Positions 45,430 to 53,822 of a stretch of 64,000 nucleotides of DNA are shown here, piece by piece (position 1 is the first letter of the stretch; each line of letters begins with the position of its first letter). Below the pieces are notes generated by a model that was not told the DNA's origin, did no database searches, and was given only the letters and a program-made list of their open reading frames with translations. Made by a program: the position numbers and the translations under genes. Source of the DNA: Onthophagus taurus (lineage: Eukaryota > Arthropoda > Insecta > Coleoptera > Scarabaeidae); the NCBI RefSeq assembly GCF_036711975.1, contig NC_091972.1, positions 25,673,001 through 25,737,000 of the forward strand, read 5' to 3'.

Positions 45430-45442
45430 AGTAGTAGATAAA

Positions 45443-45559
45443 AGCCGATTCTAGAACCTCCTCTCAGAACCTCAGGTCAAGGTCAAGGCCAAGGTCACGT
45501 TGAGTGACCATGACCTTGACCTTGCCCTGAGGTTCTGGGAGGAGGTTCCAGAATCGGCT
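45443..45559. other. Terminal palindrome able to form a hairpin
   Basis: AGCCGATTCT at 45443 is mirrored by AGAATCGGCT ending at 45559. The arms, about 52 bp each, pair with roughly five mismatches around a short centre (CGTTGAGTG). The same palindrome begins at 63898 in the right repeat. Foldback ends of this kind can serve as origins or as transposase/terminal-protein sites in other elements; a role here is inference. Confidence 0.85.
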
Positions 45560-45816
45560 ATTGCAAAGGGGTTCGTTGACCAGTAACCTAGACCTAAACA
45601 ATGACCTTTACTTTGAGCTCACCTCAGGTCAAGATCACGTTTAGTGACCATGACCTTGATCAGTAACCTTGACCTGAACAATGACCTTTACTTTGACCTC
45701 AACGGAGACCTTGAAGTCAACCTTAATTGTGACCATGACGTTGACCTTGTACGTGACCTGAAATGAAGGTTACACGACGTGAGTTCATTGAAAACCCCAC
45801 TTCGGAGGAGGTATGC

Positions 45817-45850
45817 TTTAAATAGCAGATAGAAAATCGTGTTCAACAGT
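45817..45850 (+). promoter_or_regulatory. Core promoter in left TIR driving PolB
   Basis: TTTAAATA at 45817-45824 is followed 26 bp later by an initiator-like TCAACAGT at 45843-45850, and the PolB ATG lies about 24 bp further on at 45874. The spacing fits an RNA polymerase II TATA plus initiator promoter. The same sequence in the right TIR points at the outermost minus-strand gene. Confidence 0.6.
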
Positions 45851-45873
45851 ATTGAAGTAAGAGTGTTGTGAAC

Positions 45874-46432
45874 ATGTTGACCTGCGACGTGTGTTACAAA
45901 GAGTTTACTAGACCAGATAATCTTGTGAGACATCAACGCACAGCATGTATTGGGAAACGTCGAAAGGTGGAAGAGGATCAACAAGGAGATGTTATAGTGT
46001 GTGAAATATGTGATGAACACGTAACCAGACAATGTTATTCCTCACATCTGCGCAGCAACAAACATAAACAGAAAGCCTTCGTAATAATAGATGATGGTGT
46101 AGAAAAAATAGATTCGATATTTGGAGATAAAATATGTAGTTTTAGAGTGAGCGATCATGAACGGAAGTACGTAGACATGAAGGAATTCAGTAACCGAATT
46201 AGAGAAAAAGTTATCAGTTTGATACAGTCCGTGAGGAATGTAAATGGTAGTTTAAAAGTGAATACGGAAATTTTTGGATTGTATTTCATAAATACGAAGG
46301 AAGAAGTGGAAATCAAATCATTCAACACAAAAAATAAAATTATAACAGTAGCCGTAGACTTGTACCAAACATACGAGGACTTTATGGACGAGATTATGGT
46401 GAAAATGTCGGAATTCCAAGAACGGGACTCAG
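45874..46432 (+). CDS. PolB exon 1: N-terminal zinc-finger part
   Basis: The start is the ATG at 45874; an in-frame GTG at 45868 is less likely in a eukaryote. Residues 4-26 have a C-x2-C...H-x4-C finger (CDVC to HQRTAC). A second finger follows at about residues 43-64 (CEIC...H...H, U1/matrin-like spacing). The rest is a mixed helix/strand region typical of the N-terminus of arthropod Polinton PolB. If splicing is ignored, this frame stays open to a TAG at 46456-46458 (194 codons), but the last eight codons then fall in the intron. The start lies at the inner edge of the TIR, so transcription should begin inside the repeat. Confidence 0.8.
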
Positions 46433-46491
46433 GTAAGAGTATAAGAATAGAAAAGTAGTAAAATGCGAAACTAAAGGCGTTAATACTGCAG
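46433..46491 (+). other. 59-nt spliceosomal intron in PolB
   Basis: The donor is CAG|GTAAGAG at 46433 and the acceptor is ACTGCAG|G ending at 46491. Exon 1 ends after the first base of a codon and exon 2 supplies the other two, which moves the reading frame from the exon 1 phase to the exon 2 phase. It also recreates the family's conserved Asp-Ser-Gly-Trp motif exactly at the junction. This explains what otherwise looks like a frameshift. Confidence 0.85.
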
Positions 46492-46838
46492 GTTGGACCT
46501 TGTTGGAAATATTATATCTTGAAGTGAACTGTAACAAGTTTAATCCTACAAGAGCATCGAGCTACATCGACTTACCGACATCCATAAAAGGGAAGAGAGC
46601 GGTAATAAACGTGCAAAATAACGATAATAAGTGCTTTGCTTGGGCACTGATATCCGCGCTGTACCAACCCACAGGTTTACCGCAAAGAATATAATCATAC
46701 CCAGATTATAGGGAAACAGAATTAAAGTTTGACTGCGTAACATTCCCAGTACCCATCAGAGACATACCAAAATTTGAGGAAGAAAATAACATTTCAATTA
46801 ACGTCTATGGTATAAATTCTTGGTATAATGGAGAGAAA

Positions 46839-49706
46839 ATGGTAGATGATATTGTAACTGTATGTATATGTAAACAGAAACGGGAGCGTCATGTAAACTT
46901 ATTAGTAGTCAGCGACAATTTCGGGAATAACCACTATTGTTGGATAAAAAACTTATCTCGACTGATAAATACACAATCATCGACTCATGAACATCAAAGA
47001 TATATTTGTGAGGGTTGTTTGCAATACTTTTCAACTGAAGACAAGTTGGTACGACATCAGATGGATGACTGTAAAAAAGTGAAAGCAACAGTACCAAGCG
47101 AACAAATAAAAGTGAATAAGTTCGGACATCTAGAAAAGGAAAATGTTTTACAATTTGAAGGATTTGAAAAAAAAATGAAAGTTCCGTTTGTGGTGTACGC
47201 CGATTTCGAGGCGATTCTGAAACCCTTAACGCCCGAAGAAGGAAAAGTTTACGATGATAATAAACCATATACGGCCCGATGTTTTGAACACGAACCATAC
47301 GCGTTTGCGTACTACATTAAGTGTGCTTACGATGATAACTTATCGAAATTCCGAATATACCGAGGGCGAAACGCTGCTCTGGAATTTATTATAAGATTGG
47401 AGAAGGATGTAATAGAGATCTATAAACAACATTTGAGGCAAACAAAGGATATGATACCGCTAAGCTGTCTGGACCAATTTGTACATGAACTGAGTTCCGT
47501 ATGTCACATTTGTGATAAACCAATAAACAAAGAAGAGAAAGTGTGTGATCACGATCACTTGACAGGATTGTATAGGGGTCCTGCGCATTCCGTCTGCAAT
47601 ATAAATTATAAATTACCGATGTTTATCCCTGTGTTTTTCCACAACCTGTCGAATTACGATGCCCACATGTTTGTGAAAAGTATTGCCCTAAACAAGGAGG
47701 AAGTAGAGGTGATAGCACAAAACAAAGAAAAATATATTTCTTTTTCCAAAAAAATAGTTGTCGGAGAAACAACCGATAACAAGGGAAAGAAACGCAAAGT
47801 GTTTATGAAAATAAGATTCGTCGACTCGTTTAGATTTATGGCGAGTTCTTTGGAAAAGTTGGTTTCATATTTGGATGATAAGGATTGTGTGGAAGTGAAA
47901 AAAAAATTCAAAGACTCTGAAGAATTTAGATTGATGCGCCAGAAAGGTGTATTTCCATATTCGTTCGTAGATTCGTTTGAAAAGTTGGAGTATAGTAAAT
48001 TGCCTGATCATACACAGTTTTACGACATATTGAGTTCAAGTAATATTTCAAAGGAACAATACTCTAGAGCACAGACTGTATGGAATAAATTTAAGTGTAC
48101 AACGTTGGGAGAATACAGTGACCTGTATTTGACGTCAGATGTGTTAATGTTGACTGACGTCTTTGAAAATTTCAGGACAATATCTTTGGAGAATTACAAT
48201 CTGGATCCTTGCCATTATTATACTGCGCCCGGGTTTGGGTGGGATGCTCTGTTAAAAATGACAGGTGTAAAATTAGAATTGTTATCAGACATTGACATGT
48301 TACACTTTTTTAAGAAAGGAATTAGAGGCGGTCTCTGTATGTGTGTAAAACGATCTGCAATAGCAAACAACAAGTTCCTTGACGATTTTAACCCGGAAAA
48401 ACCATCATCATATATTCTATACTTGGACGCTACCAATTTGTATGGGTATGCAATGAGTTGTAAATTACCAACAGGCGGTTTTCGATGGTTGTCGAACCAA
48501 GAAATAGCAGATATAGATGTGGAGTGTTTAGATGATGAACACCTTGGTTATGTCTTTGAAGTGGATTTGGAGTATCCCGAAAGGTTACACAACCAGCATG
48601 ATGATCTACCGTTTTGTCCCGAAAACATAATCGCTCCCGGATCGAAGCATCCTAAGTTGATTGCGAACTTACAAAATAAATCGAAATACATAATTCACTA
48701 TGTAAACCTACGTGAATGTGTGAAAAAAGGTCTTAAGCTAACCAAAATACACCGTGCATTGCAATTTCAACAATCGCCGTGGATGAAACCATATATCGAT
48801 TTTAACTCTGAGAAACGAATGAATGCTACGAATGAATTTGGGAAAAATCATTATAAACAAATGAATAATATCGTGTATGGGAAAACGATGGAAAATGTTG
48901 AAAATAGAGTCGATATACGATTAGTGTCACATTGGGAGAATCGTTACAGGAGACCCGGTGCAGAAGCTCTTATCGCAAAGCCGACTTTCAAGTCATCGAA
49001 AATTTTCTGCCATAATTTGGCAGCCATTGAAATGCAGAAGGTGGAGGTCAAATATAACAAACCTCTGTATGTAGGGTTTAGCGTACTGGAATTGTCGAAA
49101 GCGGTCATTTATAACTTTTTTTATAATTTTTTAAAAGAGAAATATGGTGAAAACGTATTATTGTTATATACAGATACGGATTCGTTAATTCTCGAAATAT
49201 TTACTGAGAATGTATACCAGGATATCAAAGAAAATATAGAGATGTTCGATACCTCTAATTACAAGTTAAACAACAGACATAATATTCCTCCAGGGCCGCC
49301 GATAGTTGGAAAAATGAAAGATGAGTACCCAAATACGATATTAACATCGTTTTATGGTACAGGAGCTAAAGCTTATTGTATTAACACTTTGGAAGGAGTT
49401 GTCAAGCGTGCCAAGGGTGTGAAAAAGTATGTTATCGATAAAAACTTAAGTGTTTCAGAATATAAACGGATTATCGAAGATGGAGGTTCTGTGCGAAAAA
49501 AGATGTATGTCTTTCGCTCCTCCTATCACACGATGTATACAGAACTAAAGAATAAAGTGGCGCTCTCTGCACATGACGATAAACGTTACGTGATGGAGGA
49601 TGGATGTCATACGTTAGCTTGGGGAAACTATCTTATTGAAGATCTACGCAGGGAAGATCTTTTGGACAACTTATTGGAGTTGTTAAACGTAAACATGTAT
49701 GGCTAG
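46839..49706 (+). CDS. PolB exonuclease and polymerase domains (uninterrupted 955-codon part)
   Basis: This is the undamaged bulk of PolB; the ATG at 46839 is internal to the full gene. It has a C2H2-like finger at residues 57-78. The exonuclease motifs are Exo I YADFEAIL (about 119-126), Exo II HNLSNYDAH (about 268-276) and an Exo III region around YLTSDVLMLTDVF. Between Exo I and Exo II lies an endonuclease-VII-like zinc motif, CDHDHLTGLYRG...C. The polymerase motifs are A LDATNLYGYAM (Asp530), B NNIVYGKTMEN (about 680) and C YTDTDS (about 778). All catalytic aspartates are present. It ends at a TAG, and a poly(A) signal follows about 105 bp later. Confidence 0.93.
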   Translation: MVDDIVTVCICKQKRERHVNLLVVSDNFGNNHYCWIKNLSRLINTQSSTHEHQRYICEGCLQYFSTEDKLVRHQMDDCKKVKATVPSEQIKVNKFGHLEKENVLQFEGFEKKMKVPFVVYADFEAILKPLTPEEGKVYDDNKPYTARCFEHEPYAFAYYIKCAYDDNLSKFRIYRGRNAALEFIIRLEKDVIEIYKQHLRQTKDMIPLSCLDQFVHELSSVCHICDKPINKEEKVCDHDHLTGLYRGPAHSVCNINYKLPMFIPVFFHNLSNYDAHMFVKSIALNKEEVEVIAQNKEKYISFSKKIVVGETTDNKGKKRKVFMKIRFVDSFRFMASSLEKLVSYLDDKDCVEVKKKFKDSEEFRLMRQKGVFPYSFVDSFEKLEYSKLPDHTQFYDILSSSNISKEQYSRAQTVWNKFKCTTLGEYSDLYLTSDVLMLTDVFENFRTISLENYNLDPCHYYTAPGFGWDALLKMTGVKLELLSDIDMLHFFKKGIRGGLCMCVKRSAIANNKFLDDFNPEKPSSYILYLDATNLYGYAMSCKLPTGGFRWLSNQEIADIDVECLDDEHLGYVFEVDLEYPERLHNQHDDLPFCPENIIAPGSKHPKLIANLQNKSKYIIHYVNLRECVKKGLKLTKIHRALQFQQSPWMKPYIDFNSEKRMNATNEFGKNHYKQMNNIVYGKTMENVENRVDIRLVSHWENRYRRPGAEALIAKPTFKSSKIFCHNLAAIEMQKVEVKYNKPLYVGFSVLELSKAVIYNFFYNFLKEKYGENVLLLYTDTDSLILEIFTENVYQDIKENIEMFDTSNYKLNNRHNIPPGPPIVGKMKDEYPNTILTSFYGTGAKAYCINTLEGVVKRAKGVKKYVIDKNLSVSEYKRIIEDGGSVRKKMYVFRSSYHTMYTELKNKVALSAHDDKRYVMEDGCHTLAWGNYLIEDLRREDLLDNLLELLNVNMYG

Positions 49707-49811
49707 TTAAATTGCGATCAGTTAATTTGTAAAAAAAAAAAAAAAAATACTTGCTTGTATCACAAAACTTGTATATAAAGTAGAAAGTAGGTTGTTAAAA
49801 AGGTTACTTGA

Positions 49812-49849
49812 AATAAAATCAACGAAATTAAAAAAAAAAGTTTTTTATT
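49812..49849. terminator. Convergent poly(A) signals between PolB and integrase
   Basis: AATAAA at 49812-49817 (plus) serves PolB. TTTATT at 49844-49849 is AATAAA on the minus strand, 16-21 bp beyond the integrase stop. The two transcripts would converge in an A/T-rich spacer of about 160 bp. Confidence 0.6.
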
Positions 49850-49864
49850 TTCTTAGTGTAAAAA

Positions 49865-50800
49865 TTATAATACATCCTTTTTTGCAATCCAAGAATTATG
49901 AGAGCTATCCATTCCCAACCATTTCACTCGGACTTTATTTCCTTTTCGACGAAGAACTTTTTCAATTAAAAATACATCCGGGTGTTTCACACGTTGTAAT
50001 TCTTCGTCGTAAAATGCTCCAAGAATGGGTTCTCCTCTACCATCTTTAATAAGGTAAGTCCTGGGATTAGTATTTTGAACTGTCGCTATGGTGAAAATTT
50101 CATTGGACCAAGTTGGTTGGTAACCTTTAGCAAAAGCGTGTCTGTACTTGCTAATTCGCACGTGTTCCCCCACATTAAATTTATGGTGGTTGGGGTCGAC
50201 AACTTTAATGGAATTGTATACAGTATTTAACAGAGCAGATTCATTTCGTCGATTAACAGCTGAAGGTTTCATGTGAATGGTGCGATGTATTGTGTTGTTG
50301 TAAGATTTTAGTAATTTGGGTAGTAAGTCTAACCAGCGATAATTTCCTTGCATACTAAATTCTTTCCACATTTTATTTTTTAGGGTTCTATTAAACCGTT
50401 CGATAATCGAGCTTTTTAAAGTGGAATAGGTGCTGTAATGATTAATGTTAAGTTGTTCCATTAATTTTTGAAAATCGCTATTGTAAAACTCTTTCCCATT
50501 ATCGGTTTGTAAGTTGCTCGGAGTAATATTCTTTTTACTATGCAAAATGTCCTTCATAGCTTGAGTAACCTCTTTCCCAGTTTTGGTTTTGAGTGGTAAG
50601 GCCCATGCGTATTTTGAAAAAGCGTTGATAACAGTCAGTATATACTTGTAACCTTTATTGACCGACGCATATGGGATCATTTCAACCAAATCAGCTTGAT
50701 AAAGATCCAATAGTCCGTGAAGCAGAACGCGGCGTCGCCGATAATGTCGTCTCGCAGGTGCATGTAGTTCGTTAACGAGATCTCGCTTAACACTAACCAT
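49865..50800 (-). CDS. Integrase (retroviral DDE type) with C-terminal chromodomain
   Basis: This 311-residue rve-family integrase should cut and join the element ends. The catalytic triad is visible: Asp37 in YQADLVEM, Asp100 in LQTDNGKEF and Glu134 in SSIIERFNRTLKN, with 33 residues between the last two. An SH3-like DNA-binding part follows (about 207-268, FNVGEHVRISKYR...). The C-terminus is a chromodomain (about 276-311, FLIEKVLRRKGNKVRVKWLG...NSWI). The start codon overlaps the stop of the 135-aa gene (TAATG), suggesting co-transcription. The N-terminus opens with the family's ELHAPARR...R motif, so the start is probably right. It appears intact. Confidence 0.95.
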   Translation of the reverse strand: MVSVKRDLVNELHAPARRHYRRRRVLLHGLLDLYQADLVEMIPYASVNKGYKYILTVINAFSKYAWALPLKTKTGKEVTQAMKDILHSKKNITPSNLQTDNGKEFYNSDFQKLMEQLNINHYSTYSTLKSSIIERFNRTLKNKMWKEFSMQGNYRWLDLLPKLLKSYNNTIHRTIHMKPSAVNRRNESALLNTVYNSIKVVDPNHHKFNVGEHVRISKYRHAFAKGYQPTWSNEIFTIATVQNTNPRTYLIKDGRGEPILGAFYDEELQRVKHPDVFLIEKVLRRKGNKVRVKWLGMDSSHNSWIAKKDVL

Positions 50801-51207
50801 TACTCTACAACCCCTTCAATCAACAACTCTACAAGAAAAGGTAGTCCTCCTATCGGTGCATTATTTTTACACTTAATGGTATCTCCGCGTTTGAGTTGGA
50901 CTCCCTGGAGCGACTTAATAACGATATCGTTAACAAGTAACTGAACATGAGCGGACTTTACAACATCTTTTATCATACCTTCGTAGAAAGAATTGATGTA
51001 ATCCGTAATTCCACTTTTGTTTGTGATTTTATAAAGTTTTGTTTTTGGATCAACATCTCCATCACCACGTAAAGTTAAAATAAATGTTGATGAAGGTTGT
51101 AGAACTTCGGATCTTGCTATGTGGTTCTGTATAACATGGTGGTGAACATGCTTACCAAATTTATCGATAGATGTAGAACCATGTTCACCAAAACGGTTTA
51201 AAGGCAT
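50800..51207 (-). CDS. Conserved Polinton small protein (135 aa), function unknown
   Basis: It begins MPLNRFGEHG, an opening I associate with small proteins next to the integrase in arthropod Polintons, but I know no function for it. It has a His-rich stretch (HVHHHVIQNH, about 20-29), a Gly/Asp loop (LRGDGDVDPKTK) and a short acidic/hydrophobic tail. There are no membrane segments or catalytic motifs. The mixed strand pattern could fit a small virion or tail-fibre-like protein, but this is only a guess. Its stop overlaps the integrase ATG; it lies about 50 bp downstream of the DUF8207-like gene. Confidence 0.7.
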   Translation of the reverse strand: MPLNRFGEHGSTSIDKFGKHVHHHVIQNHIARSEVLQPSSTFILTLRGDGDVDPKTKLYKITNKSGITDYINSFYEGMIKDVVKSAHVQLLVNDIVIKSLQGVQLKRGDTIKCKNNAPIGGLPFLVELLIEGVVE

Positions 51208-51253
51208 ATTGGCTTCTGAAGCGTCACAGAAACAGAAAAAAGTTTATATACCC

Positions 51254-52414
51254 TTAACGAATGACTTGCGCTTCCCGTAATTCCTCTATGAGGGATATAA
51301 TTTCGTTATGATGAGCAGTATGACCTGCTGCTTCGGAAGCAAGTAGTAAACGCAACCGATCAACTAATTCGTTCACGTCGTCCCAGTATTCGTACTCTTT
51401 AATTGCAGCAGGTACTAACAACTTATTTAAGTGACCTGATCCAGTTTTAGGTTTTGGCCAATATCGAGCCCAGTACACATTTGGTCTTTGACCCAAGGAA
51501 ATTGGTTTGATTATGTTCACAAACTTTTCATTTTCATCATCAGTTATGATACTTTTTGAAGCGTCATAATCTCTTTTATGTACATTCGAACGTTGTAAGA
51601 TATCTTTGTAATTTCTCGCATCTGGTAAAGTAAATTTACCCGGTTTATTTTTGAATAACAACTCGTATAACCCCGGTGTTCCTGTATACGTAAATTTACC
51701 CACCAAAATGTTTTTCCCGTCAAACGTTATTGGTTGATTTGCGATATACAATCCATCGGTAAGTGCACGAACACCGTAAGTTTGATCGAACTCGTTATTT
51801 ACATCTACTGTTAAACCCGTAACATAGGTACGTGGTAAGGGGTCCAGCTGTCCTAAAGCTTCTCGAATAACTGTCTGTTCCATCATTCCCTCCATATTCT
51901 CTTTCATGCGCGCCAACTGCTCCCTAGCGTCCCGCTCGTAGACATCTAAAGATGTGTCTGACTCACGAACAGAAACCTCAGGTGTAGTATCTCGACCCTC
52001 GAACACCTCTTCGTCGCTGAGAAATTGCGGACTCCGTGCGAGTTCCGGTGAAACATCCATGCTAGCTCCCGGTTTAATGGGTGTTGACGTAACTCTACGT
52101 TTAGGTTTCACTCTAGGAGTTTCCAGTTTAAGTCCTTTAGAAGGTTTCTGCAAGTCAGCCAGTAAGGCTGAGATATCTGGTGACTGCTCCTTTTTCGGGG
52201 TAAATAAATCACGTTTTATCCCGAATTTATTGTCGAGCGCTAATAAATTGACAGTTTGTAATTTTTTGGAAATATCTGTCAGAGGTTCTTTCAGTGGAGC
52301 GAGTTGAGCTTCGGCAATGGACTGCTTCTGTTTTATATCTCCTTTCAAAGTGCGTATTTTATGTTTAACATCTTCTCGCGCAGCTATTAACTGTTGTGCA
52401 ACATTACGATTCAT
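51254..52414 (-). CDS. DUF8207-like protein with N-terminal coiled coil (386 aa)
   Basis: Residues 5-60 are charged and heptad-like, probably a coiled coil. About 70-190 is Ser/Thr/Pro-rich and probably disordered. From about 195 to 340 comes a folded part resembling the family annotated as DUF8207: YGVRALTDGLYI, a GTPGLYELLFKNKPG-type segment, then YKDILQRSNVHKRDYD. The C-terminus is a short helix ending LIEELREAQVIR, also typical of the family. This gene is usual in arthropod Polintons. Its place between the ATPase and the integrase and its coiled coil would fit a virion or genome-associated protein (inference). The family match is from memory. Confidence 0.75.
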   Translation of the reverse strand: MNRNVAQQLIAAREDVKHKIRTLKGDIKQKQSIAEAQLAPLKEPLTDISKKLQTVNLLALDNKFGIKRDLFTPKKEQSPDISALLADLQKPSKGLKLETPRVKPKRRVTSTPIKPGASMDVSPELARSPQFLSDEEVFEGRDTTPEVSVRESDTSLDVYERDAREQLARMKENMEGMMEQTVIREALGQLDPLPRTYVTGLTVDVNNEFDQTYGVRALTDGLYIANQPITFDGKNILVGKFTYTGTPGLYELLFKNKPGKFTLPDARNYKDILQRSNVHKRDYDASKSIITDDENEKFVNIIKPISLGQRPNVYWARYWPKPKTGSGHLNKLLVPAAIKEYEYWDDVNELVDRLRLLLASEAAGHTAHHNEIISLIEELREAQVIR

Positions 52415-52477
52415 AGTTCAACGTGATAGTGTAATGATCGCACAGAGACTGAGCATGCAGTCGTAAAGTCAATGGTT

Positions 52478-53179
52478 TTACAGTATAATGTACTCATCGA
52501 AACCTTTCCGATAGCGTCCGTTATTTTTATCGCAATCTAAATCAATAACTAATATACCGTGCGGTGTATCCCAACAAGTTCGACAAATTCTGACAAAATC
52601 ATCCCACGTAATGTCCCCTAGCAAATGATCGTTGTAAATATGTTTCAAGTTAGTGAGATCTTGTTTAAATAAAACTAAAAGGTTGCAATTGTCACGTAAA
52701 AGCTGCTTGGAAATGGCGCTATAACTTTGAGCGAGTAAAAAAGTATCAACGTTTCTATGACGACCGTATGAAAAATATTCCTTGATAATCTGTTGCTCTG
52801 TAGGAGCAATATCATCAAAAATAATAATTGAATATTCTTTCACCTTTGACGGTGGTAGAAATCGTCCGACATCTGAGTATTCATAATAGCCGCAAGAGCG
52901 GATAGGTTTAAGTAATTGTCGTAGAAATTCGTGTTTGATTTGGTAGAGTGAATTAGAGCACAAATATACATTCAAAAAGCGCAACCCGTTGAGAGCTGTC
53001 AATAAAGTTAACATTACGTTTGTTTTTCCGGCACCCGAAGAACCAATTATCAAACCACGTTTACATTCCCCACCAAATAATTCGCTATGTCGTTTAAATT
53101 TATTTGCAGCGAAGTCGTTATGAAGATTACAGATTGGTAGTGTTAAAGGTTGGCTAACAAACTTAACGTCTTCAACCAT
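52478..53179 (-). CDS. Genome-packaging ATPase (FtsK/HerA type)
   Basis: This 233-residue P-loop ATPase is of the A32/Polinton packaging family and should drive DNA into the capsid. Walker A is GSSGAGKT (46-53), Walker B is IIIFDD (118-123), and a Gln sensor lies in FLLAQSYSAISKQ (about 151). An arginine-bearing segment follows (LLRDNCN, about 161-167). The length and motif spacing match the family. The ATG at 53179 is the only sensible start. It looks intact and lies about 60 bp upstream of the DUF8207-like gene on the same strand. Confidence 0.93.
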   Translation of the reverse strand: MVEDVKFVSQPLTLPICNLHNDFAANKFKRHSELFGGECKRGLIIGSSGAGKTNVMLTLLTALNGLRFLNVYLCSNSLYQIKHEFLRQLLKPIRSCGYYEYSDVGRFLPPSKVKEYSIIIFDDIAPTEQQIIKEYFSYGRHRNVDTFLLAQSYSAISKQLLRDNCNLLVLFKQDLTNLKHIYNDHLLGDITWDDFVRICRTCWDTPHGILVIDLDCDKNNGRYRKGFDEYIIL

Positions 53180-53822
53180 GCTGACGGGTGATACTTGAAC
53201 GGGAGATTAACAAGAAATGAAGTCGTAGTAGAAAACAATGTTTATTTTATCATAAAATGTAGCATACAAAAAATTTCAGCAGATTATTTATTATCATTGT
53301 TTCAAAATAATGGTTTACAACACTTTAACTATATAAACTGTTAACATTGAGTTTGAAAGTTATTTAAAGCGTGCGTAATATTACACAATATTTATTTTAC
53401 AATAAGACGTGGTATACATAAATTTACAAAATTATTTATTATCATGATTTCAAAAGTATCTGTATGGTTGATGTAGTAGAACCACCAGTGGGTTATTCAC
53501 ATACAGATGTTATGTGATTAAACAAAATAAAGCAGTGTAAGTCACAGTACAATTTACACTACTTAGTATTAAATTAACAATAAGTAGATACGGTAAATAT
53601 TCAAATAAGTAATTAATAATACATATTAACAAAAGCATGGGAGCGGTAACAATAAGTAGATACGGTAAATATTCAAATAAATAATTAATAATACATATAA
53701 ACAAAAGCATGGGAGCGGAAAAGGTGAAAAGGAAGCGAACTTGTTGTCATATCATCAATTCGAACGATTTTCAGTATCATACAAGGATGGTGTACAAATT
53801 TGAAAAAACCACCTACAACATA
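53180..53822. other. AT-rich spacer without a gene
   Basis: This 643-bp spacer separates the ATPase from the Cys-rich gene. It is strongly AT-rich. Besides the 72-bp tandem repeat at 53575-53718 it has a looser direct repeat, TTATTTATTATCAT, near 53284 and 53430. I see no coding signal. Confidence 0.6.
53575..53718. repeat. 72-bp tandem repeat, two copies
   Basis: Copy 1 is 53575-53646 and copy 2 is 53647-53718. Both start TAACAATAAGTAGATACGG and end GCATGGGAGCGG, and they differ at only a few bases. Confidence 0.9.

Larger units (their letters stand above)
45430..45875 (+). repeat. Left terminal inverted repeat (446 bp)
   Basis: Bases 45457-45875 match the reverse complement of 63582-64000 with 9 mismatches in 419 bp (about 98%). 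The repeat ends at the second base of the PolB start codon at 45874. It contains a terminal palindrome, many AGGTCA/TGACCT half-sites and a promoter at its inner edge. Confidence 0.93.
45874..49706 (+). pseudogene. Protein-primed DNA polymerase B, spliced gene with one nonsense codon
   Basis: The gene consists of exon 1 (45874-46432), a 59-nt intron (46433-46491) and exon 2 (46492-49706). It would encode about 1,257 residues, normal for arthropod Polinton PolB. Exon 2 stays in one frame to 49706 except for a TAA at 46692-46694, which falls inside the conserved N-terminal segment. The reading frame and the family-typical sequence continue on both sides of the stop. The polymerase is the replicase of the element and uses a protein primer (family knowledge). 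With this stop, only products of readthrough or of internal initiation, for example at 46839, could be made, so I treat this copy as probably inactive. An assembly or sequencing error at that base is the alternative. Confidence 0.8.

Noticed and set aside
45874..46458. A separate small zinc-finger gene upstream of PolB
   Set aside because: Its last codons lie in the intron, and splicing joins it in frame with PolB at a conserved motif.
46675..46704. A second PolB intron that would remove the TAA
   Set aside because: Donor and acceptor-like sites exist (ACAG|GTTT and CCCAG) but the intron would be only 30 nt and would delete family-typical coding sequence.
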